Assembly: GCA_026770615.1 (NCBI GenBank)
Contig: MU631499.1
Location: forward strand, 92,670-103,586
Source: Pavlovales sp. CCMP2436
Taxonomy: Eukaryota; Haptophyta; Pavlovophyceae; Pavlovales
Length of the DNA: 10,917 bases
Reading direction: 5' to 3'
Positions 1-7,728 of this stretch are shown here, piece after piece (position 1 is the stretch's first letter; each line of letters begins with the position of its first letter). The notes under the pieces were generated by a model. The model was given only the letters and a program-made list of their open reading frames with translations. It was not told the origin of the DNA and did no database searches. Made by a program: the position numbers and the translations under genes.

Positions 1-30
1 CCGGTGGTGTACCCGGGCAAGGGCGTTTAG
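1..30 (+). CDS. possible 3' end of an upstream gene (partial)
   Basis: From base 1 the plus strand reads Pro-Val-Val-Tyr-Pro-Gly-Lys-Gly-Val and then TAG at 28-30, with G/C mostly in third positions like the real exons in this window. This could be the C-terminus of a gene starting left of the window. Nine codons are too few to identify anything, so this may be chance. Confidence 0.2.
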   Translation, partial: PVVYPGKGV

Positions 31-438
31 GGAGATGATCTGCTGGTTGCTGTTTGTCGTGTTCCCACGCTGGGCAGCGATCGGGGCCAGCGCGAACTGT
101 ATATTACTAATTGAATTTAAATGAAATTCGGATTTTGACCCAAACGTTAGCACGGTGCAGAATTTTTCGAAAATGATTACCGCGAGCGTCAGCATTTTTT
201 TAGTCGGCAACCTCGGCCCCTGAGGCGGCCGCTGCAGGCCCGCTGCGCGCCGCGGGCCCTCTCCGCGCACCCAGCAGCCTACTGCGGTCTCTTCAGTCTA
301 TCTAAGGTCGCAGTAACGGCAGTAAAAGGTATCGTTCAGCTCCGCCTACTCCGCCTCGGCCTCCTCCTCGTAGAGCGTCTCGAAGCAGACGCGCTCGCGC
401 TTCACCGGCGCGCCGGCAGCGAGCAGCTGCGCGAGCTG
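31..438. other. intergenic stretch with the frame extension of the minus-strand gene
   Basis: An AT-rich patch lies at about 98-200, followed by GC-rich sequence. The only structure I see is at 346-438, where the minus strand stays open for 30 codons in the same frame as the adjacent gene, beyond its TAG at 439-441. That piece is glutamine/leucine/alanine-rich, then basic, and ends in an acidic tail of alternating Glu and Ala before a second TAG at 346-348. I see no RNA gene or repeat in 31-345. Confidence 0.5.
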
Positions 439-2536
439 CTACCCTTGGTAGGACTGCACGTAGTCTGCGACGTAGGCCGCCGCGCGGAAGACGGACACCT
501 CGCGGACTGCGAGCGCCTCGGCCAACTGCAGTGCCCAGGTGCGGTTGAACTCGACGAGCTTGCCCTTGCGCACGTAGGAGGTGAAGTGGCGGATGCGGCA
601 GACCGCGGGCTTGGAGACCGTCTTGGCCTCCTGGTTCTTCTTCTCAATGCCGTCCTCGCGCGCAAAGACCAGCAGATGCCCGTGGTCGCGGATGTTCTTC
701 GAGACGGTGTGCACGGCGATGGCGTCGTAGCTTGAGCACATCGGCACGTCCGCGCGCGTGGCGCGCAGGCGCGCCACGGGGAAGTCGCGCGCGAGCTGCT
801 CTGCGGCGTCTGCGTGCGCCTTGCGCGCCTCGGCGAGTGCGTCGTTGTAGTCGGTCGACGTGATGTGCTCGAAGTACTGCGAGAGCAAATCGAAGGCGCG
901 GAGCACGAGCAAGATTTGCTGCATCGCGCCGGTGACCGCGGCGATGTCGAGCTCCCACCGCGCAGCAGCCTCGGCGACACTCTCCGGGCTCAGGACGTCC
1001 TCCTCCTCCGAATCGGGCTTGTTGTCGAAGTTGGCGTAGTGGCTGGCGACGCGGCTGCCAGCGACCACCTGAGGGCGCGAGGGAGGGGTCGATGCGCGCG
1101 CTGCGCTGGCGCGCGCTGCGGTCGGCTGCGGGGAGCTGCGGAGGCTACGTCGGGGAAGTCTGCTGCACGACGTAGGCGATGTAGTTGTAGAAGGCGCGCG
1201 AGCAGAGGAGCGCCTTGACTTCGCACCCCTGGAAGCAGGGCTTGTTGAGTGTCCCGTCCGCCCCCTTGGACATTGCGTTCTCCACTCCGCACGCCGCGAG
1301 CATGCGCGCGGCCTCGCCCTTGATATCGGCGATGAAGCGCGCTTTGTCCGCCTTGCTCAGGCTGGTGAGGCTGTTCACGTACAGCGCGATGTGCGCACAG
1401 ACGAGCTTGTCGTGCATGTACTGGACCGCGTTCTCCATCAGGTGCAGCAGCGGGGCGATGCAGGTCCGGGAGGGCAGGCAGAGCTTTGGCGGCCAACGTT
1501 GCCCGAAGTGCTGCGCCGCGTGCGCGGAGCGTGCTGCGGATTTCGACTCAAGGCGCGCGGTGAGCTTGCGCGGAGCCGCCACGCCGTCACGTGATCAAGC
1601 GCAGAAAAGCCGCACCCAGGCGCTGGGCAGCTCACGGGGCCCTCCTTGTGCACCGGCTTGTCCGCCTGCCGCGCCTGCACCGTCAGCGTGCGCATGTACA
1701 TCTCGATCGCCGCGACCTCCGCCGCCGAATATCGGCCCGCCGGTAGCGTCACCGCGCCCAGCTGGTTCATCGAGGCACACCAGAACTCCACCTCGATAGA
1801 CTCCCTGCGCGCCCAGGTCGTCGCGCAGAGCTTCCTGCGGTGCACGAGCTGCACCTCCTCCAGCGCATTGTAGTTCTGCTTCTTGCTCGCGCGCGCCGTC
1901 GCCACCGAGCCGTCCGCCTTGGCCACCGAGAAGTTAAAAATGTGGGAGAGCTCGTCCAGATTGCTCAGCCGCAGCCGCCAGGTGCGCTCGCCCTTCTCCT
2001 CCAAGAGCGAGATGCGCGGATCCTTCACCCCCAGCAGCCAGAGGAGGGGCGCGCCCAGCAGCTCCATCGCCATCGCCCCAAATATCTGCACCGAGAGCAC
2101 GGGGAGGACCACCAGCGAGTGCGAGCGCGAGTTCGCGCGGCAGTGCGAGCTCACTGCCGCCCAGGCCGAGTGCTACAACCAGACCAGGTAGGGGTCGAGG
2201 TCCACGGGCACCACAATCATGCGCCTCTTCCCCTGCGGCAGGCCGACGGCGTGCACCTTCTTCTTGATGACCTTGCGCGGCTTCTTCTGGTACGGCGTGT
2301 AGCATCCTGCATTGAGTCAACATGCATGCATCCAGGGGGAGGTCACCTTATAGCGGGGCCGATCCTGGCAGGTGGCCACGCTGATGTTGGAAACATGACA
2401 GTCCACTGGCATAGGGGGCTTCCTCGCCCCTCCCGCCATTCGAATCGGCGTCCGCGCCTCGGGGCGCAAATGGCCATGTGCTCGGCGCGCGTGATCAGGG
2501 TGTAAACGCACCCTTCTTTGAGTTCTTGCTCGGCAT
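439..2536 (-). CDS. five-exon gene, unknown 512-aa protein with basic N-terminus; possible multi-histone-fold protein
   Basis: I do not recognise the family. Proposed exons on the minus strand are 2512-2536, 2185-2306, 1636-2085, 1172-1483 and 439-1068. The phases agree (1, 0, 0, 0), giving 1539 nt or 512 residues. Introns are 205, 99, 152 and 103 bp, all GT-AG; the donor at 1635 (GTGAGC) is strong and the one at 1171 (GTCGTG) is weak. The acceptor at 1484 is also uncertain, since a later in-phase CAG exists. The start ATG (2534-2536) gives MPSKNSKKG, and residues 1-37 are rich in Lys/Arg (for example KKPRKVIKKK). The rest is mainly helical and soluble-looking, with an acidic patch at residues 321-327. 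Helix-loop-helix segments at about 48-99, 210-272, 345-388 and 457-508 resemble histone folds; for instance, residues 457-472 recall the H2A alpha1/L1 region (PAVCRI then RKG). That similarity is by eye only. The gene ends at a TAG, yet the frame stays coding-like to 346, so the 3' end may be broken. Confidence 0.55.
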
Positions 2537-3159
2537 GCGCGTAGCTGGACCGCTTGGAGGTAGCCGAGATGTTCTGCGGGGGGATGAGCGTGGTGTCGAA
2601 TGAAGTGAAGATCTCGCGGGCGGCGCGAGCAACATGCCCACTCAGGAGAGCCACGGGCGCACGCACCTTTCGAGCGCTCTACGACCGTGTTCGCTCGCCA
2701 AACGCGACGATTTTGCGCGGTTCAAATTTCATCTTCGCGCGCGAGAAAAAGGATATTTTTCATCCTAAGTGGGATGTAATCATCATTTTGGGTTATTCCA
2801 CCGTGAGTAACTTGCATCTTGGGGTGTGCCTTCGAAGACATGTACGATGTGGCTACTGTGGGTTGTATAATAGAAACGCACTTCGCGCAAGTCGCGTGCG
2901 CACGTACGTCAGATGCGATGTGCACACACGCAGGGTCAGATCTGAAGTCCAAACCGCCGTCGTGTCAGGCGCGGATGCCCAAGCGCCCAAACCGCAAACG
3001 GCAGCTCGGGGCGGCTCGCAGCGGCTGCGCGCACGCTGCTTCCACCGGTGCAGCGCGAGGCGGATGTGAGCTTTGCCATCAACGGACTAGGGCTCGGAGG
3101 CAGCGGGCAGGAGGGGCCGAACACGCACTGCTCCGCCGCATGCCACTCCCTTGCGGCGT
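2537..3159. other. intergenic region upstream of the 512-aa gene
   Basis: This gap separates two genes that are both on the minus strand. It should hold the promoter and 5' leader of the 512-aa gene and the 3' end of the ACP gene. Bases 2700-2900 are clearly more AT-rich than either gene. A minus-strand frame covers 2343-2666 and reads somewhat protein-like around 2480-2610, but it conflicts with the first exon I prefer. I see no RNA gene and no convincing repeat. Confidence 0.5.
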
Positions 3160-3665
3160 TTATTGCTTGGCGGAGATGAGCGCGATGCACTGCGCGGGGG
3201 TGGTGAGCTTCTCGGCCTCGTCGTCAGGGATCTCGACGCCGAACGCCTCCTCCATTGCCATGATCAGCTGCGCAGACACGCAGGCAACGGTTAGGTACAC
3301 AGCCTCATTAGTGGGATGCGCACTCACAATTCGGCGCTCGGGCGTCGTGCGCGGGCGCGGGCGCGGCGCGAGCACGAGCGCATGTGCAAGCACGGGCGGG
3401 TGAGCGCGCGAGCGGGCGCGCGCACCTCGACGGCGTCGAGGCTGTCCGCGCCGAGGTCCTCGGTGAAGGACGCGTTGGGCGTGACCTTTGCCAGGTCGAC
3501 GCCGAGCTGCTCCGCGATGATGGCGTTCACCTTGGACTCGACGGCCGCGTTCATCGAGATGCCCTTGAAGGCGACGCGTGAGATCGCGACGCGCGAGCCG
3601 GCGAGCGGCGCCGAGAAGGCCGAGGCATACGCGACGAGCGCAACGAGGCAGAAAGAGCGCAGCAT
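3160..3665 (-). CDS. acpP: plastid acyl carrier protein, two exons
   Basis: Carries growing acyl chains on a phosphopantetheine arm in type II fatty acid synthesis in the plastid stroma. Exon 1 is 3426-3665 and exon 2 is 3160-3267, joined by a 158-bp GT-AG intron (3268-3425, phase 0; donor GAG|GTGCGC, acceptor GCGCAG|CTG). The product is 115 residues. Residues 1-16 are a signal peptide ([16 protein letters not shown]), followed by AFSAP and a basic stretch to about 37. This is the bipartite signal with Phe at +1/+2 used by red-lineage secondary plastids. The ACP domain runs from about 40 to 115, with the DSL motif at 74-76 and Ser75 as the phosphopantetheine attachment site. The acidic helix II/III continues across the splice junction ([20 protein letters not shown]). 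The mature length of about 80 residues is normal. The intron falls five residues after the modified serine, and the correct joining of a conserved helix confirms both splice sites. The symbol follows the bacterial/plastid family name. Confidence 0.95.
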
Positions 3666-3724
3666 GGCGATCGAATCGAGAGCGAGGGGGATCTTGATTA
3701 CGCAAGAGGGGATCCGACGACCGG

Positions 3725-3736
3725 ATTTAAAAATTG
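3725..3736 (-). promoter_or_regulatory. AT-rich TATA-like patch upstream of the ACP gene
   Basis: On the minus strand, about 60 bp upstream of the ACP start codon, the sequence is CAATTTTTAAAT in an otherwise GC-rich leader. Its position would suit a TATA-type element with a short leader, but core promoters of these algae are poorly defined, so this is only a candidate. Confidence 0.2.
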
Positions 3737-3792
3737 ACTGATCTCTCCGCCCCCAGAAAAAGAGAAAAAAGCCCGCCGCAGGCGTGGGGGAT

Positions 3793-3813
3793 CCGGGGGG
3801 CGAAGCCCCCCGG
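3793..3813. repeat. perfect GC hairpin, 9-bp stem with 3-nt loop
   Basis: CCGGGGGGC and GCCCCCCGG face each other across GAA. The stem lies about 130 bp upstream of the ACP start codon, just outside the left MITE-like element. A related but shorter G/C palindrome occurs at about 4263-4280 (CGGGGG-GGA-CCCCCG). The function is unknown. Confidence 0.6.
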
Positions 3814-3888
3814 TTCATAACTAATTAGCCAACTGATGCCGCTCTCAACGCCCCAAGTTTCAAATCGCGCCCCTCCAGTCCAAGACAC

Positions 3889-4419
3889 TGCAGGGGATCG
3901 CTGGCAATAAGAAGGGCTAATTTTGAGTTTGAGGCTGAGCTTTTTAGCTGCTTCTTCGGGTCGATGGATCAGCAGGCTCAACTTCTTACAGCCTTCGGCG
4001 CCCTTCATATTAATTAAAATATTTTATAAAGTGGGCCTGAACATAACTAACAGTACATAACGCCACCGCCGCGCGTTCGGCGCGTGCGCGGTCGCGCGCA
4101 CGCCGGTCGCACGCGGTCGCGCGCACGCCTCTCGCGCGCTATGACACACGTCGAGGGTGTGACCAGAAAGTCGTGCGGCTGTCCTGGCGCGGCTCCATAC
4201 GCTGCTGATGTAACTAACCAACGAAAACTGCTTAATGAGCTCCCGAAAAGTCATTTTCTTCGGCTCGGGGGGGACCCCCGGAACCCCAACCGGACCCTAC
4301 CCTCAGCTTCTTATTTACTATAAGGAGCTGGCTTTCGAACAGGCTCGGCTTCTTCGGGTAAAAAAAACGAAGCTCAGCTTCTTAACACTACGGCTTCTCA
4401 TTGCCCACGATCCCCTGCA
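3889..4419. mobile_element. MITE-like non-autonomous element, 531 bp, terminal inverted repeats
   Basis: The left end reads TGCAGGGGATCG and then CTGGCAATAAGAAG. The right end, read on the minus strand, is TGCAGGGGATCG and then TGGGCAATGAGAAG. That is about 26 bp with three mismatches. No long coding frame lies inside, so it would be non-autonomous. The interior holds a duplicated 17-bp GC-rich word at about 4089-4105 and 4112-4128, a G/C palindrome near 4263-4280, and two direct copies of GCTTCTTCGGGT (near 3951 and 4348). The TGCA at each end could be a palindromic 4-bp target duplication or part of the repeat; I cannot decide which. The ends match those of the neighbouring element at 4968-5135. 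Confidence 0.55.
4361..4419 (+). repeat. arm B of the GATCCC inverted-repeat family
   Basis: This 59-bp arm runs from an A run through CGAAGCTCAG to CGATCCCCTGCA. It is the inverted counterpart of 4968-5026 with 51 of 59 bases identical, and it also ends the 531-bp element on its left. It could therefore pair either outward or inward. Confidence 0.75.
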
Positions 4420-4479
4420 TGTTGGCACAGTCCTTCGCCACCATGCTATTGCTTCTGTCACGTGCTGTGACGGGCGCTG

Positions 4480-4935
4480 TTTCGCGCGGTGGCGAGCAGC
4501 ACGCGGAGACGCCGCTCAAGGCTACCAAGGCCACGACGACGATGCTGCTTCCTGCGGCCACCGCAGTGTGCGCGCTCGCAGCGGCGCGATGCTGTCCACT
4601 TGAGGTACTCGCTGGCACCTCTCGGCCACCCGTCTCGCTCGGGTCCTCAAGTGGATGTGCGTCGCGCGCTGCGGTGGGCGCTGCTGCGCGCGGCGGCGGG
4701 CCGCACGCGGAGACGCCGCTCAAGGCTACGAAGGCTGCGACGACAATGCTGCTTCCTGCGGCCGCCACAGTGTGCGCGCTCGCAGCGTCTCGATGCTGTC
4801 CACTTGAGGTACTCGCTGGCACCTCTCGACCACCCGTCTCGCTCGGGTCCTCAAGTGGATGTGCGTCGCGCGCTTGCGGAGGGCGCTGCTGCGCATGGTG
4901 GCGGGCCGCACACAGCGACGCCGCTCAATCGAAGC
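4480..4935. repeat. 204-bp tandem repeat, two full units and a partial third
   Basis: Units start near 4480, 4684 and 4888, the last one breaking off near 4935. The spacing is 204 bp, as shown by GAGACGCCGCTCAAGGCTAC at 4506 and 4710. Because 204 is divisible by 3, frames stay open through both units on both strands. Each unit contains an 11-bp perfect inverted repeat, TCCACTTGAGG with CCTCAAGTGGA, at 4595-4655 and 4799-4859. A diverged copy of part of the unit lies in reverse at 8388-8457, so this is a dispersed family. The plus frame has a good-looking ATG context at 4432-4440 (GCCACCATG), but I do not call a gene here. Confidence 0.75.
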
Positions 4936-4967
4936 ATCAGCGGCGTCAACCAAGGACAATATATCTC

Positions 4968-5026
4968 TACAAGGGATCGTGGGCAACAAGAAACCGTCGT
5001 GTTAAGAAACTGAGCCTCGTTTTTTT
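4968..5026 (-). repeat. arm C of the GATCCC inverted-repeat family
   Basis: Reverse complement of arm B (4361-4419) with 8 mismatches in 59. It starts TACAAGGGATCGTGGGCAAC and ends with a run of T. Together arms B and C bracket the 204-bp tandem repeat like inverted repeats of a composite unit. Confidence 0.75.
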
Positions 5027-5135
5027 GCCCTTCAATAGTAGTTTAACTAAAATTTAAGCATGCAGTATGTAATTTGCTAAGATACTCAGCCTCAGCCTCA
5101 AAATCCGCCGTTCCTATTGCCCGCGATCCCTTGTA
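4968..5135. mobile_element. MITE-like non-autonomous element, 168 bp, flanked by TA
   Basis: The left end is TACAAGGGATCGTGGGCAAC. The right end on the minus strand is TACAAGGGATCGCGGGCAAT, a 20-bp inverted repeat with two mismatches. The core between the arms (5027-5084) is AT-rich and non-coding. If TA is the duplicated target, the element starts CAAGGGATCG, consistent with a TA-inserting family such as Tc1/mariner. That assignment is inference, since no transposase is present in the window. Confidence 0.5.
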
Positions 5136-5164
5136 TACGACGCGTATAAGTTTATGGTAGCCAT

Positions 5165-6082
5165 GTGGGCCGCCCAGACAGCTTAGCGGGCAGCAAGGAA
5201 ACTGAATCAAAACACAGCACCAGCGGCCATACCACCTACACAATACGAGCCTATACCCCCCAGCGGACAGCATCGCTCAAAACAAGGAACCATCAGCCTT
5301 ACCTCCTATGCAGTATGAGCCCATACCCCCAACAGGCAGTGCTCATCGTCCAAAACGAAGCACCAGTGGCCATACCACCTATGCAGTATGAGCCCATACC
5401 CCTATCGGACAGCATCGCCCAAATCGAGGCACCCGCGGCTATACCATTTCTGCGGTATGAGCGTATACCCCCGACGGACAGCATCGCTAAATATGAGCCC
5501 ATATCCCCAACGGCCACACCACCTATACAGCAAGAGCCCATACCCCCAACGGACACCAGTGCACGGACCACCCCTGCCAAACGAAGATGCCTGATGCGCA
5601 ACCAACCTACGAATAATGAATATTCATTAACCGGTGTAAACCCGACTATACCCTCCATGCAGCCGAATCCCACCCTCAGGCCCGGCCGAGGCCAGCAACG
5701 CTTACGCACATCAGACGTGGAAAAACGCAACCAGAGACCGTCTCGAACCAAAACCTCATTATTACCAGGAGTAGCCAGTCCCACCGAACCCAAAACAGGA
5801 CCAGCCAGTCCCGCCATAAACCACGAATCCGCAGCAGGCCCGTCACGCATGCACGCACTGGTCCATGACAAGTCCTTCATATTCATGCACCACTCACGCA
5901 CACTGCGCTCAGCAACCAAACGGGCCCTTGAAATCGGCCAGTCACCCACGCTGTTACACCACTCGGGCGACAAAAAACCAAAACCAAATATGAGCAGCAA
6001 GCCCGCCACACCTCGCAACCCAAAGTCCTGCGCCCGAGGCCCACCCCCGTCAAGGGGTGGGATAGAATGGGCCAGCAAATAA
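5165..6082 (+). pseudogene. C/A-rich repeat tract with an open proline-rich frame (uncertain coding status)
   Basis: The plus strand is strikingly poor in G and T and less GC-rich than the confirmed genes. Repeats begin at 5219, 5289, 5362 and 5431, then become partial. The encoded motif is roughly AIPPMQYEPIPPTDSIA. From the first in-frame ATG at 5315, 255 codons are open to TAA at 6080-6082. The predicted protein is Pro/Ser/Thr-rich and then basic, without recognised domains. Repeat spacings of 70, 73 and 69 bp put the first two repeats in other frames, which is the pattern of indel decay. I see no splice sites that would rescue them. The minus strand is also open over 5299-6078 and predicts a Gly/Trp-rich product. 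This may be a decayed repeat-protein gene, a fragment of a transposon gag-like gene, or non-coding repeat. Confidence 0.35.
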
Positions 6083-6285
6083 GCCGCGCATTTTGTGTTG
6101 TTTGCCCCCGCGCAAAAATCTCAACATATGCGAGCCAGGCTAGCGAGGAGGTTATGTTTGGGATGCGCAAAGGTGGGCCGCACTCGCAGACGGTGCTGCA
6201 TTTTCAGACGACGCGAGGGAGAGCAGTAGAGGTCGGTCAGCGCGCCAGTCGAGAGTCGTCAGTCGTCGATCGTCGTGTGGCTGAA
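6083..6285. other. intergenic stretch
   Basis: A 90-codon frame starts at ATG 6067 and runs to 6339 on the plus strand, but it crosses into the repeat at 6286-6408 and its product is not recognisable. Bases 6240-6275 are a low-complexity run of TCG/GTC words. I support no gene here. Confidence 0.4.
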
Positions 6286-6408
6286 CTGATCAGCGGTGGG
6301 GACGGTATCCGTGTGCTTGGGGTGGATCCCTGGATCTAAGTGTTTTTCAACACTTAAAATCCAGTGAGATCCTCCCGGGGACGGACGTTTAACTAGAAAC
6401 TTACACAC
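6286..6408 (-). mobile_element. introner-like repeat copy, 123 bp
   Basis: Read on the minus strand, this segment begins GTGTGTAAGT, a consensus-quality 5' splice site, and ends GATCAG. It matches the probable intron at 10763-10883 in order. The first 34 bases are ungapped with 27 identities, ending ACGTCCGTCCCC. A middle hairpin block is AAGTGTTGAAAAACACTT here. Near the 3' end both share AGCACACGGATACCG exactly. I cannot find convincing exons on either side in this orientation, so this copy may be intergenic, in an untranslated region, or within a decayed gene. Confidence 0.65.
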
Positions 6409-6978
6409 AGCCCTGCCCAATAGAATGATGTCCACTTTTTCGGGTTTCGCCCACAGATATTTCGAGAAGAGATTTGGCGGGACAGGTTTGGGGTGGATTT
6501 AGGCTGGGGCCTATTGGCGGACGCCGGCGAGGTCTATCGTATTTTAGGACTGTAGAGACCCGGGCTAATGCTTTTGGGCTAGTTGCGTCCGGACTAAGGC
6601 CGCGTCCGGAAGTTCAAAGAGCATATTCCGGTACCGGTAAAGTCCGGTCTCTACAGGACAGGATTTTATTAGAGAGCTCTTGCTTGCCAAAATTAAAAAA
6701 AATTGAACAGACCCGTGCTCGGTGAGTTATTGACTTGGCGCCTCGAACTCCACATGGTCATTTCCCCGTCCACACTCGCTGTGCACTGGGCGTGCAAGCA
6801 ATCGAGACGCAACAGGCACGCACAAGACCCGCGCTAGCCACGGTGCCGCGTCGTGGCTGGTCCTGGCCGACCTGAAACCGGTCCGCAATGTGCACTAGAG
6901 GTTGGATCCGCGCTTGCGCTTTGTGTGCCAGTTTCCGTCGCCCGACAAACGACTTTAAAAAGCAGCGGACCGCGTAGC
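6409..6978. other. upstream region of the RRP15 gene, with an inverted repeat
   Basis: This holds the promoter and leader of the RRP15-like gene, without a clear core element. Arms TGTAGAGACC at 6551-6560 and its complement at 6646-6655 could fold into a long hairpin; between them are CCGG-rich words (GTCCGGAC, TTCCGGTACCGGT). A TTTAAAAA run at 6953-6960 is too close to the start codon to be a normal TATA box. Confidence 0.45.
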
Positions 6979-7728
6979 ATGTCGGACGGAGAGGAAGACG
7001 CGGTGATCGGCCTGCGGGCGGGGGGCGCGCGCCCTTCGCTCGCGGACGTGCTCTCGGGCGTGCTCGCCGAGGAGCTCGACGCATCGGAGGGCGGTCCGTC
7101 CGCCGGGCCGATCCTCGTCAAGCGGAAGCGCGTCGAGCTCCGCCTCGCGCAGACCAAGCGCAAGGCGGCGGAGGAGGCGGTGCTCCTCCGCGTCAAGCAC
7201 GAGCGCAGGCGGCGCGGGCACGTGCCGCTCGGCAGCCGCGCGACGCACGCCGACCCCGAGGACGTCTACGACACCTCGCTCGACGCACTCATGCGCCAGA
7301 TCGCCACGCGCGGCGTCGTGCGCCTCTTCAACGCCGTGCAACAGGCGCAGGGCGGCGGCGGTGGCGCGCCTACCGAGCCGGGCTCGGGAGCGGCCGCTGC
7401 GCGCAGGGAAAGAGGCGAGGGAGGCGCCGAGGGTGTTACGGGCGACGACTTCTTGCAGATGCTCCGCCGTGCGCCCGTGCGCTCGGCGGACAAGCCAAAG
7501 CCCGGGAACCCGGGCGCAGCTTACCTGCGCGACGATTTCGAGTTTGGCACCAAGGGCGTCGTGCACAAGGGGAAGATGAAGGACTTCGACCGCGCCGCCG
7601 ACGGCGAGAGCGACGGTGACGGGGAGAGCGACGAGGGCGACGGGCTTGGCGGCGCCGACGATGATGATGATGGCGATGGTGCGACTGCTGGTGCGGACGA
7701 CGACTCTGACGACGAAGACCTCCTCTGA
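6979..7728 (+). CDS. RRP15: RRP15-like ribosomal RNA processing protein, intronless
   Basis: RRP15 family members act in the nucleolus in pre-60S ribosomal particle assembly and processing of the 27S/32S pre-rRNA. The start ATG at 6979 gives MSDGEEDAV; the frame is open further upstream, but without another ATG. The product is 249 residues. A basic, Lys/Arg-rich segment spans about 47-80. The family signature IATRGVVRLFNAVQQAQ is at 108-124, where the human protein has nearly the same residues. A Gly/Ala-rich insert (125-151) follows, then DDFLQML at 156-162 and the second family motif LRDDFEFG at 183-190 leading to KMKDFD at 199-204. Residues 209-249 are an acidic Asp/Glu/Ser tail. Length and motif order match the family, which is about 250-280 residues in yeast and human. 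A strong G/C third-position bias supports expression. It stands alone between repeat-rich flanks. Confidence 0.93.
   Translation: MSDGEEDAVIGLRAGGARPSLADVLSGVLAEELDASEGGPSAGPILVKRKRVELRLAQTKRKAAEEAVLLRVKHERRRRGHVPLGSRATHADPEDVYDTSLDALMRQIATRGVVRLFNAVQQAQGGGGGAPTEPGSGAAAARRERGEGGAEGVTGDDFLQMLRRAPVRSADKPKPGNPGAAYLRDDFEFGTKGVVHKGKMKDFDRAADGESDGDGESDEGDGLGGADDDDDGDGATAGADDDSDDEDLL

Noticed and set aside
2343..2666. Minus-strand frame just upstream of the 512-aa gene
   Set aside because: Partly protein-like, but no donor in this frame joins in phase to the exon at 2185-2306; the short exon at 2512-2536 does.
4595..4655. tRNA-like or SINE head on the minus strand of the 204-bp repeat (TGGCCGAGAGG resembles an A box)
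   Set aside because: No B box, no anticodon stem or T arm at the right distance.
5299..6078. 259-codon minus-strand frame opposite the C/A-rich tract
   Set aside because: Predicts an odd Gly/Trp/Cys-rich product that mirrors the Pro/Ser repeats of the plus strand; no splice pattern or family motif supports it, although neither strand is proven coding.
6953..6960. TTTAAAAA as TATA box of RRP15
   Set aside because: Only about 20 bp before the start codon, which would place transcription start at or after the ATG.
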